Positions 57,317 to 64,000 of a stretch of DNA of 64,000 nucleotides are shown here, in pieces (within the stretch, counting starts at the first letter, position 1; the number at the start of each line of letters is the position of its first letter). Below the pieces are notes generated by a model, which saw only the letters and a program-made list of their open reading frames with translations, was not told the DNA's origin and made no database searches. The position numbers were made by a program, and so were the translations under genes. The stretch covers positions 186,001 to 250,000 of the forward strand of contig CAWDJF010000007.1 in the NCBI GenBank assembly GCA_963802575.1, in the 5' to 3' direction. This stretch comes from DATFTE01 sp963802575 (GTDB lineage Bacteria > Acidobacteriota > Terriglobia > Terriglobales > Acidobacteriaceae).

Positions 57317-58885
57317 TTATGCTGCCGGGGCTTTATTCGCTAACGTTACCCGGTCGATCTTTCCTGTCGAGGTCTTCGGCAATACGTCTCGCAGTTCGAT
57401 GAATTCCGGAATCATATATTTCGGAATGCGTGTGGAGCAGTGTTGCTGCAACTGCACCACGGTCAGTCCGTTGGCGCCTTCGTTCAGCGAGACGAAGGCT
57501 TTGATGCGGTTGCCGATTTCCTCGTCGGGAATCGCGATCGCGGCGGCTTCTTTCACGTGGTCGTGGCTCAGCAGCGCGGCTTCGATTTCGCCGAGTTCGA
57601 TGCGGTAGCCGCGGCTCTTGATCTGACTGTCGCGGCGGCCGAGGAAGAGGTATCCGCCTTCGTCATCAGGCGTGACCAGGTCTCCCGTGCGGTACATCTT
57701 CTCTTCGAAGTTCGGCTGGAAGCGGTTGGGCACGCACATCTTCGCGGTTTTCTCGGGGTCGGCCCAATAGCCGGGAGTTACACACGGGCCGCGCACGTAG
57801 AGCTCTCCCACTTCGCCTTTGCCGATGAACTTGTCGTGCTCGTCGACGCCGAAGACTTCGGTATTCGCGCAAGCTTTCCCGATGGGAAGCTTCTCTTGCG
57901 TTTTCAGGCGCTCGCGATTGACTTGATAGTAGGTGCAGACGTTGGTTTCGGTCGGTCCGTAGAGATTGTAGAGATCGACTTTTGGAAACAAGTCCGCGAG
58001 CTGACGCAGATACTTGATGGGAAATACTTCTCCCGCAAAAAGAATGGTGCGCAGGTGGGGAATGCGCTCGGGAGTCAGGTTCGCATGCTGCAACAGTAAG
58101 ATCAGCGCGGACGGCACCGCGTAAGAAATCGAGATCTTGTTGGTTTCGAAAAACTTTCCCAGGCTGGCGGGGAACATGGCAACTTCTTCGGGAACCATGT
58201 AGACGGTGGCTCCGGCTTTGATTCCGTTGTAGATGTCGAATACGGAGAGATCGAAGTGCAGCGGCGCGTGATTCGAAAGGATGTCATCGCTCGTGACATT
58301 GAAGGTCTCGGCGCACCACTCGATGAACGTAAGCGCGTTCTGATGCGTGAGCATGACGCCCTTGGGGCGTCCAGTGGAACCGGAGGTGTAGAGAATGTAA
58401 GCGAGATCTGTCGTCGTGGCGTCGAGCGCGGGAGGGTTCGATCCGTCGAATTGGGCGAGTTCGTCGAAGTTCAGGTGATTGAAATTCTGTTTCTGATTGT
58501 CGACGAGAATCGCAAATTCAACTGAAGGGATGCTTTCGGGCGCGAGGCCGCGGAGTCTGTCGGCGTTGGTGATCAGTCCACGGATGCCGCAGTTGCCGAT
58601 GATGTAACTGATGCGGTCTACCGGCGCTTGCGGATCGAGCGGAACGTAGACCGCGCCTGCCTTGACCACGCCCAACATGCCGGCGACGAGTTCGGCGCGC
58701 TTCGGCGAGTAGAGGCCGATGCGGTCGCCCTTGTTGATTCCGCGCGAACGCAAGAAGTGCGCCAGTTGGTTCGAGCGCTCTTCGAGTTCTCGGTAGGTCA
58801 GGCCTTTGCCGCGGGCCGAGATCGCGAGCTTATCGGGATGCAGCTTTGCGCTTTGGCTCAGTAGTTGTTGCAGGACGTATGGCAT
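57317..58885 (-). CDS. amino-acid adenylation enzyme (stand-alone A domain)
   Basis: 522 residues from ATG 58885; an upstream frame start at 58924 adds unconserved text. An ANL-superfamily ligase with all core motifs: LTYRELEERSNQLAHFL (A1 region), AGAVYVPLDP, P-loop YILYTSGSTGRPKG, HFDLSVFDIYNGI (Asp of the amino-acid site retained), NLYGPTETNVC, GELYVRGPCVTPGYW, MYRTGDL, GRRDSQIKSRGYRIELGEIE and the C-terminal lysine in PKTSTGKIDR. It forms an aminoacyl-AMP and loads the carrier encoded next (57100). FDLS at the A4 motif resembles DltA and prolyl-loading ligases, but specificity is not determined. Confidence 0.9.
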   Translation of the reverse strand: MPYVLQQLLSQSAKLHPDKLAISARGKGLTYRELEERSNQLAHFLRSRGINKGDRIGLYSPKRAELVAGMLGVVKAGAVYVPLDPQAPVDRISYIIGNCGIRGLITNADRLRGLAPESIPSVEFAILVDNQKQNFNHLNFDELAQFDGSNPPALDATTTDLAYILYTSGSTGRPKGVMLTHQNALTFIEWCAETFNVTSDDILSNHAPLHFDLSVFDIYNGIKAGATVYMVPEEVAMFPASLGKFFETNKISISYAVPSALILLLQHANLTPERIPHLRTILFAGEVFPIKYLRQLADLFPKVDLYNLYGPTETNVCTYYQVNRERLKTQEKLPIGKACANTEVFGVDEHDKFIGKGEVGELYVRGPCVTPGYWADPEKTAKMCVPNRFQPNFEEKMYRTGDLVTPDDEGGYLFLGRRDSQIKSRGYRIELGEIEAALLSHDHVKEAAAIAIPDEEIGNRIKAFVSLNEGANGLTVVQLQQHCSTRIPKYMIPEFIELRDVLPKTSTGKIDRVTLANKAPAA

Positions 58886-58923
58886 ATGTTTCCCTTGACT
58901 CGGTCTTTTTCTGCTTGCGGTCA

Positions 58924-58976
58924 AAAGCTTTTTAACGCAAAGGTCGCAAAGAACCGCTGCAAAGAGCGCTAAGAAA
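58924..58976. repeat. family E repeat (CGCAAAG-rich)
   Basis: AACGCAAAGGTCGCAAAGAA followed by CCGCTGCAAAGAGCGCTAAG, matching 27161-27214. It separates the dehydrogenase and adenylation genes. Confidence 0.6.
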
Positions 58977-58982
58977 CCCTCT

Positions 58983-60131
58983 TCAGCTTATTCCGTGAAA
59001 TCCGGCGATGATCATTTCCTGAATTTCCGAAGTGCCAGAATAAATCTTGCCTGAGATCGCGTCGCGTAATTCGCGCTCGATCTGGTATTCGGTCATGTAT
59101 CCGTAACCACCGTGAATCTGAATGGCATCGAGCGCGGTCTGCACATAGGCGTCGGCGATGTACAGCTTCGCGATCGAGGCTTCGCGTAATGGATGGCGTC
59201 CCTGGCTCTTGAGCCATGCGGCGCGATAGAGCAACAGGCGCGAGGCTTCGAGGCGCATATCCATCTGGGCGATTTTGTGGGCGATGTTGGGGAATTTGCC
59301 GATCGCTTGTCCGAACTGGTGACGCTCCTGCGCGTATTTCGTGCTGGTTTCGAGCAGGCGTTGCATAGCTCCAAGCTTAGCCGACATGATGCAGATGCGC
59401 TCCCACTCCATCGAGGCGGTGAAGATCGCCGAGCCTCCGCCTTCTTTGCCCAGAAGATTTTCGACCGGCACTTCGACATCGACCAGCGCGAGTTCCGCCA
59501 TGGGCGAAGTGCGCAGTCCCATTTTGTGCAGTTTCTTGCTGATGGAAAATCCAGGAGTGCCTTTATCGACGATGAATCCGGTGACGCCTGCCTTGCCTTT
59601 TGAAGGATCGAGATTGGCGAACACGATGATCATGTCGGCCATGGGAGCGTTGGTGATGAACGTCTTGCTGCCGTTGATGATGTAGCGACCACCTTTGCGT
59701 TCGGCGCGGCTGCGCATGGCATACGCGTCAGAGCCCGACGTCGGCTCGGTCATGGCGTGGACGCCCACCCATTCTCCGCTCGCCAGCTTCGGCAGATAGT
59801 GTTGCTTCTGCTTGTCGGTGCCGAACGAGAGAATGGGAATTTCGGAACTCCACATGTGGGCGTTGATGGTAAAGAGCAGCCCGTTATCTTTGCATCCGTA
59901 GCCGAGCGCTTCGAGAGCGCAAACGGTGGTGAGAATGTCGGCTCCGCCGCCGCCGTATTCCTGGGGAATGGGTAATCCGTGAATGCCAAACTTGGCGCAC
60001 TTATCCCAAAGGTCGCGGGAGAACTCTTCGTTCTTGTCCCGCTCGATCATGTCGTCCGCGAGTTCGGTTTTGGCGAAGCGGATGACTTCTTTCCGGAAAT
60101 CCTGCTGCTCGTCACTCCATGCAAAGTCCAA
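58983..60131 (-). CDS. acyl-CoA dehydrogenase family flavoprotein
   Basis: 382 residues. The FAD-dependent ACAD fold: PIPQEYGGGGADILTTV, GVHAMTEPTSGSDAYAMRSR, YIINGSKTFITNAPMADMII, DVEVPVENLLG, RHQFGQAIGKFPNIAHKIAQ, and the C-terminal IHGGYGYMTEYQIERELRDA and IYSGTSEIQEMIIA. A catalytic Glu is expected in the YGYMTEY segment. The setting beside an adenylation enzyme and a carrier suggests the substrate is an aminoacyl thioester on the carrier, like prolyl-carrier dehydrogenases, and not a free acyl-CoA; this is inference. Confidence 0.92.
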   Translation of the reverse strand: MDFAWSDEQQDFRKEVIRFAKTELADDMIERDKNEEFSRDLWDKCAKFGIHGLPIPQEYGGGGADILTTVCALEALGYGCKDNGLLFTINAHMWSSEIPILSFGTDKQKQHYLPKLASGEWVGVHAMTEPTSGSDAYAMRSRAERKGGRYIINGSKTFITNAPMADMIIVFANLDPSKGKAGVTGFIVDKGTPGFSISKKLHKMGLRTSPMAELALVDVEVPVENLLGKEGGGSAIFTASMEWERICIMSAKLGAMQRLLETSTKYAQERHQFGQAIGKFPNIAHKIAQMDMRLEASRLLLYRAAWLKSQGRHPLREASIAKLYIADAYVQTALDAIQIHGGYGYMTEYQIERELRDAISGKIYSGTSEIQEMIIAGFHGIS

Positions 60132-60146
60132 GTGTGAGTCCTCGTT

Positions 60147-60218
60147 GCGTCAGCCCCTAAAGGGGCAGTTATAAAAATCGGATTGCGGTACGGCTAAAGC
60201 CGTACCCTGATACAAATC
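60147..60218. repeat. family A palindromic repeat, variant
   Basis: CAGCCCCTAAAGGGGCAG then GGTACGGCTAAAGCCGTACC and CCTGATACAAATC. It occupies the 114-bp gap between the acetyltransferase and dehydrogenase genes. Confidence 0.8.
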
Positions 60219-60245
60219 TCTTGTTGGCAGCCCGGACGTTAGAGA

Positions 60246-60830
60246 TCAACTCTTCTGCACCGGCTGGCGGGGGAAGCGCCGCAGTTTGCCGCCCGGAATC
60301 TTGATGCGCGCGGGAACTCCCATGACCGTCAGGTTGTCACCGACGTCGGTGATCACTGTGCTGTTCGCGAGGATGACGACGTTGTTGCCGATTTTTGCGT
60401 CGCCAATCAGTTTCGCGCCCGGCCCAAAATACACGTTGTCGCCCACGCCACGGCTTCCACCCGCGATCAACACTCCTGTACCAACGGTGCAATTCGCACC
60501 AATGCGCGTGGGGCCAATGCAAATGCCATACGGTGTGTGGACGATCAGTCCCGGGCCTATCTCGGCCTCGCGGCTGATGAAGACGCCGTTCCACAGTTCC
60601 ACCCAGCGCCCGAAGATGATCGCTACCAGCAGTACCAACTGCTTGACCACGGGCACGCGAATCTTGGTGGCCCAGTTGGAAAAGCGGTAGGCGATGACCG
60701 ACCAGGTATTCTGCGCCATCAATATGCGGATGGTTTGCAGCAGCTCTGAACGCTTATAGGCCCCCTGCCCAAGCGTTCCCACCCGATCCCATTTGGCCCT
60801 GGCAATGTCTGCGCGCAGATTCTCGAACAT
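60246..60830 (-). CDS. serine-acetyltransferase-like hexapeptide acyltransferase
   Basis: 194 residues. N-terminal helices (RADIARAKWDRVGTL, LLQTIRILMAQNTW) and a membrane-like segment (VVKQLVLLVAIIFGRWVEL) precede a left-handed beta-helix: VFISREAEIGPGLIVHTPYG, IGANCTVGTGVLIAGGS, VYFGPGAKLIGDAKIGNNVV and VMGVPARI. It is CysE-like but lacks part of the usual N-terminus and has the hydrophobic insert, as in acetyltransferases of exopolysaccharide or secondary-metabolite loci. First gene of the dehydrogenase/adenylation/carrier set. Confidence 0.82.
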   Translation of the reverse strand: MFENLRADIARAKWDRVGTLGQGAYKRSELLQTIRILMAQNTWSVIAYRFSNWATKIRVPVVKQLVLLVAIIFGRWVELWNGVFISREAEIGPGLIVHTPYGICIGPTRIGANCTVGTGVLIAGGSRGVGDNVYFGPGAKLIGDAKIGNNVVILANSTVITDVGDNLTVMGVPARIKIPGGKLRRFPRQPVQKS

Positions 60831-61110
60831 GATGGGACGCCCCCGGCCCGAAAGTCGGGGACAAGTTTAACAGCAGTGCAAGCGAGCGGCCCAACGGAGG
60901 GCTTGCAAACGGTTCATTTCTAGAACGTTAGGCGAGCCACGCTGCGAGACGGATGAAGAAGTTTGCGACTTTGGGTGAATTGGGGGTGCGCTCGCGAGGC
61001 CCTCGCTCCGCATCGGGGACCCTTCGACAGGCTCAGGGGAGGCTCACGAAGGCGTCCGTCGCTACGTGATTTGGTGCGTGGGGCGAGGGCGCCCGCTCTA
61101 CACGAAGGTC
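60831..61110. repeat. 280-bp gap with remnants of families B and C
   Basis: 61070-61105 has the right arm of family B (GGGCGAGGGCGCCCGCTCTA, ACACGAAG). 61012-61050 contains CCCTTCGACAGGCTCAGGGG and GCTCACGAAGG partial palindromes. No gene is supported. Confidence 0.6.
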
Positions 61111-62379
61111 TTACAGCGAGCTGATGAACGCAATCAGGTCCGCCTGATCTTGGGGCGACAGAGCGTTGAAGTTTGCCAGCACTTGGGTGGCTTCTCCGCC
61201 ATGATCCTGGATTGCCGTGTTCAGATCCTTGGCGCGGCCATCATGCAAGAACAGCGTGCGCTGCGACAATCCCCACAGCGGCGTGGTCTTCCACTGGCTG
61301 CCGGTCGCCTGCCCGAATGGAATCTTATCGGCCAGTCCGGGGCCCATGTCGTGCAGCAGCAGATCGGAGTAGAGATTCACCGTCTGATTGCTCAAAGCGG
61401 TGATGGGCCCGTTGAAGTGTCCGGCTAAGTCGGAGTAAATCATCGCGGCCGGGTCCGTGGGATAGCTGGGGGTATGGCAGAGCGAGCATCCGACATTGGC
61501 GAACTGAGTTTGTCCGTTGGAATTGCCGGCGCCCGGCGTCACGGGCGCGAGGTAGGTGAGGAAGTCGTAAATCTGCACTGTCTCCGCACCCTGCGGATCG
61601 TTGGGCACGGAGCGCTTCACGCAAGCCAAGGGAATTGATTTTCCCTGCGGCAGATCTTCAATGGGCTGCACCGGATTGGTGATTCCCAGGTCGTGACCGA
61701 AGGCATCGCCGACAATCTGCATGAGCGAAGCTTCCTGCGCTTTGTAGCCGAAGTGTCCGACGCGAAGGGTTCCCTTGAAGTCGGTGACCATGTTGGGCAC
61801 GCCGTCGATGCCGAAACCCTTGGGGCCGGCGTTCGCGATGATAGTGGCGTCATCGATGGCATCGATCAAACCATCGCCAAACAAAGCGGGCGGCATGCGA
61901 CGAGCGATCACGGTGGCATCGACGGGAATGATTTCGCCGGGCAGCGGGCAGCCGGGGATGAACTTATTCACGCTCAGCTTCTGCAACAGCGGGCCGCCTT
62001 CATTCGTCAGGTAGTTGAAGGTGCCGTCGCTGTTGATCTTGCCGAAGAAGGTATTGAAGAACGCGGTGTTGTTGTTGAAGCCGCCGGAGATTGGTCCCGC
62101 GTTGTTGGTCTTGATGTGGCAGATGTTGCAGCCGAACTGCGTATAGACAACTCCCAGACCATGCACCGGATCCCAGGGAAAGTTGAACTGGGTTTGTCCG
62201 ATGGTGAAGTGCGTCATCTGTCCGCTGGTGAGCCCGACGATGGGACCGCCGAGCGTGGTTTGCGCTTTCACGTTCGACGGCGGAAGCTGGCTTGATGTAG
62301 TAAGAAGCGTTGCCGCAGCAGCAATTAACACCGCAATCAAACCTGCACTTCTCATCAGCGAAGCGTTTCGGCTCTTCAT
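61111..62379 (-). CDS. di-haem oxidoreductase-like cytochrome (DHOR family), copy 2
   Basis: 422 residues, with AAGGAG well placed before ATG 62379. It is a paralogue of 40615-41901: the same signal region style (LIAVLIAAAATLLTTSS), shared QTTLGGP-GLTSGQ, haem sites CNICH (about 93-97) and CSLCH (about 300), RRMPPALFGDGLIDAIDD, RVGHFGYKAQEASLMQ, LFLHDGRA and FNALSPQDQADLIAFISSL. It differs in the loop between haem 1 and the core (KTNNAGPISGGFNNN). Periplasmic electron-transfer or peroxidase-like role inferred from the family. Upstream of it on the same strand is the FG-GAP/ASPIC gene. Confidence 0.9.
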   Translation of the reverse strand: MKSRNASLMRSAGLIAVLIAAAATLLTTSSQLPPSNVKAQTTLGGPIVGLTSGQMTHFTIGQTQFNFPWDPVHGLGVVYTQFGCNICHIKTNNAGPISGGFNNNTAFFNTFFGKINSDGTFNYLTNEGGPLLQKLSVNKFIPGCPLPGEIIPVDATVIARRMPPALFGDGLIDAIDDATIIANAGPKGFGIDGVPNMVTDFKGTLRVGHFGYKAQEASLMQIVGDAFGHDLGITNPVQPIEDLPQGKSIPLACVKRSVPNDPQGAETVQIYDFLTYLAPVTPGAGNSNGQTQFANVGCSLCHTPSYPTDPAAMIYSDLAGHFNGPITALSNQTVNLYSDLLLHDMGPGLADKIPFGQATGSQWKTTPLWGLSQRTLFLHDGRAKDLNTAIQDHGGEATQVLANFNALSPQDQADLIAFISSL

Positions 62380-62407
62380 AGGGGCTCCTTCGACAAAGGA
62401 AAGCTTA

Positions 62408-62429
62408 GGCGGGCCCGGGGGAACCCGCC
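62408..62429. terminator. hairpin between FG-GAP and DHOR genes
   Basis: GGCGGG (62408-62413) pairs with CCCGCC (62424-62429). On the plus strand it is followed only by TTTG, on the minus strand by TAAGCTTT, so it is at best a weak terminator or an mRNA-processing site inside a probable two-gene minus-strand unit. Confidence 0.4.
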
Positions 62430-62436
62430 TTTGTAC

Positions 62437-64000
62437 TTACGGTTCTGTAATAGTCATCCGCTGGTTTCCAGTGACGTTCGTCAGCGTCTGGATCATTCCG
62501 CTGGGCCAGTAAATGGTTAACGTGTCGGCCTGGGTCGCAGTACCTAATCCGAATTGCTGGATCAGCGTGCTGTTGCCCTGATAAGTACCGCCATCGATTA
62601 CGGTGCGGATCAGGTTGACCCCGGCCACGCTAGCCACCAGGCGCGCGCCGATGCCGTCGTGGTTGCTGACGGTTCCAACCAGCTTCACTTGCAGCCAGTG
62701 ATTCTTGTTGGCCGGCGAAATCTGGTTGGCATACAAGTGCTCAAGGCCATTCGACGGAGCCTGGAAGACGTCCATGAATCCGTCGTTGTTGAAGTCGGTG
62801 AACACGGCTGTGGGTGAAGTACCAGCGGTGTTGGGACCGCTGAGTCCGGCTTCGCCCCCGAGATCGAGGAAGATGCCTTTGAGGTTCATGAGCAACGTGG
62901 TGTTGTCCTGAATCTCGGTGCAGCCGTTGGCTCCTGCGCCTGACCCGGCCATCCAAATATCTTCCCATCCGTCGTTATTGAAGTCGTAGAAGCCGGTGCC
63001 CCACGTCACGGACGACGCTTGCCCTCCCGGAGGACTCATGGCACGGAACCGTGGCGCGCTTGGCGTGCGCACCGCCCTGCTGATCTCCTTGCGATTGCAG
63101 GAACACTCCCGAGGAGGCTCCGGCGAAAAGAATGTTACTCGCGGGATTGGGTGCGGCGGCGAAGTTGGTGGCATAAACGTCGAACTGGCCGTCACGATTG
63201 AAGTCGCCGACCGCCAGACCCATCGCTGCCATGCCGATGCCGAATCCGCTGGAGGCAGAGACGTCCGTGAAAGTCCAACCGCCGCTGCCGTTGGAGCCGT
63301 CATTGCGCCACAGCACGTTGGAACCGAAGTTGGTGCCTTGATCGTTTCCGACGAAGAGGTCAACACGGCCGTCCTGGTTGAAATCCATGAAGAGCGCGGT
63401 CAATCCGCGGCCGCTGATCTTGGTGGCCCCGAGGAAAGGCGTGACGTCGGTGAACGTCAGGTTCTGGTTATTGTGAAAGAGATGCACGCCGGCGTTGTTG
63501 CCCGTGCAATCGGCGTGGTCGACGATGACCACATCGAGGTAGCCGTCATTGTCGTAATCGCCCCAGCTGGCGCTGAAGTTGTTCACCGGGAGGCGCCCCT
63601 GAAGTCCGGAAGTCGCCGAGATGTCGGTGAAAGTTCCGTTGCCGTTGTTATGCAGCAGGATGTTTAACGCCTGGGGACCGCCGAGCAGAAGCAGGTCAGG
63701 ATGTCCATCATTGTCGATGTCGGCGAAGGTTGAGCCGCTCACCGATGCCGCGGCAGTCAGCGGGATTCCAGCGGTGGCAGCCATGTCGGTATAGGTAGCG
63801 TTGTGATTGTTGTGCCACAGATGGCTGTCGCCCGCTTCGCCCGCGACAAAGATGTCTTCGAATCCGTCACCATCGTAGTCGGCGATTGCGGCGCCGGAAT
63901 TTCCGGCGTTGAAGTCAGGGAACGAGCCGCAGCCGGGAGGAAGCGTGGGCGCGGTGCGAGGCTGATCGACGCCCGACCCAGTCTTGTCCTTGAAAGTTGC
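62437..64000 (-). CDS. FG-GAP/VCBS repeat protein with ASPIC/UnbV C-terminus, 5'-truncated and frameshifted
   Basis: The gene runs in from beyond 64000 and ends at 62437. The upstream frame (64000 to about 63080) has FG-GAP blades: AIADYDGDGFEDIFVA, STFADIDNDGHPDLLLLGG, SWGDYDNDGYLDVVIVDHAD, FMDFNQDGRVDLFVGNDQG and GDFNRDGQFDVYATN. Near 63070-63095 coding passes to another frame, which continues with FYDFNNDGWEDIWMAG, FTDFNNDGFMDVFQA and an ASPIC/UnbV end (GIGARLVASVAG, FGLGTATQADTLTIYWPSG, NVTGNQRM). The Asp-rich loops bind Ca2+ in this beta-propeller family. The protein is surely exported; its signal peptide is outside the window. A one-base indel separates the halves. Confidence 0.85.

Noticed and set aside
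1..64000. tRNA or rRNA genes
   Set aside because: I saw no cloverleaf with a GTTCGAATC-type T arm and no rRNA core motifs, though a tRNAscan run would be the proper test.

Overview
The window looks like a chromosomal segment from an Acidobacteriota genome (Terriglobia-like). The assignment is by inference, from gene content: a VWFA-related secreted protein of the type typical of that phylum (27424-29106), small reaction-centre-type multihaem cytochromes, FG-GAP/ASPIC-UnbV and YVTN secreted proteins, an ATP synthase c subunit with a signal-like N-terminus, and very many short palindromic dispersed repeats in a GC-rich background. lpxD, glmU and a PagL-like deacylase point to a diderm with lipid A. 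I saw no rRNA, tRNA or CRISPR array.

Layout. 1-5 kb is an accessory stretch: a DAC/DisA_N-like protein, a split secreted-protein locus, a complete IS3-family element (2685-4099) and a frameshifted PD-(D/E)XK endonuclease of the group-I-intron-associated type. 5-16 kb holds housekeeping and envelope genes (cytochrome c, CCA-adding enzyme, BNR lipoprotein, lpxD, glmU). 15.9-16.6 kb is a five-copy tandem array of a 152-bp palindromic unit. 16.6-22 kb carries small membrane proteins and a large arylsulfatase. 22-31 kb has an MCE protein with FTCD, a candidate structured RNA, a PagL-like protein, an SDR, a glutaredoxin, a LysR regulator with a duplicated 3' end, the VWFA protein and a POTRA protein.

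31.3-35.8 kb is a polyamine locus: pyruvoyl arginine decarboxylase, a deoxyhypusine-synthase-like enzyme (opposite strand), N-carbamoylputrescine amidase and agmatine deiminase. Together they account for arginine to agmatine to N-carbamoylputrescine to putrescine, plus an aminobutyl-transfer step. The agmatine deiminase gene contains an in-frame copy of a dispersed palindromic repeat. 35.8-40 kb is repeat-rich, with nuoI, a FadR-type regulator and a beta-propeller. 40.6-47.5 kb has a di-haem protein, coproheme decarboxylase (hemQ), AhpD- and ATL-type proteins, a STAS protein and the dnaX-ybaB-recR block. 48-56.5 kb has a PD-(D/E)XK protein, a wHTH/DUF5985 operon, a CHAD-HD fusion divergent from a HEAT-PilZ protein, and the F0 genes atpZ-atpI-atpB-atpE. 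56.8-60.8 kb is a four-gene set (serine-acetyltransferase-like, acyl-CoA dehydrogenase, adenylation enzyme, carrier protein) with the logic of an aminoacyl-carrier oxidation module. 61-64 kb has a second di-haem protein and a truncated, frameshifted FG-GAP/ASPIC protein.

Two themes cut across the window. At least six families of palindromic or tandem repeats fill most intergenic spaces. Five loci show single-base frame breaks (near 1.46, 2.1, 4.57, 8.13 and 63.08 kb), so either residual assembly indels or real pseudogenisation must be separated before those genes are interpreted.
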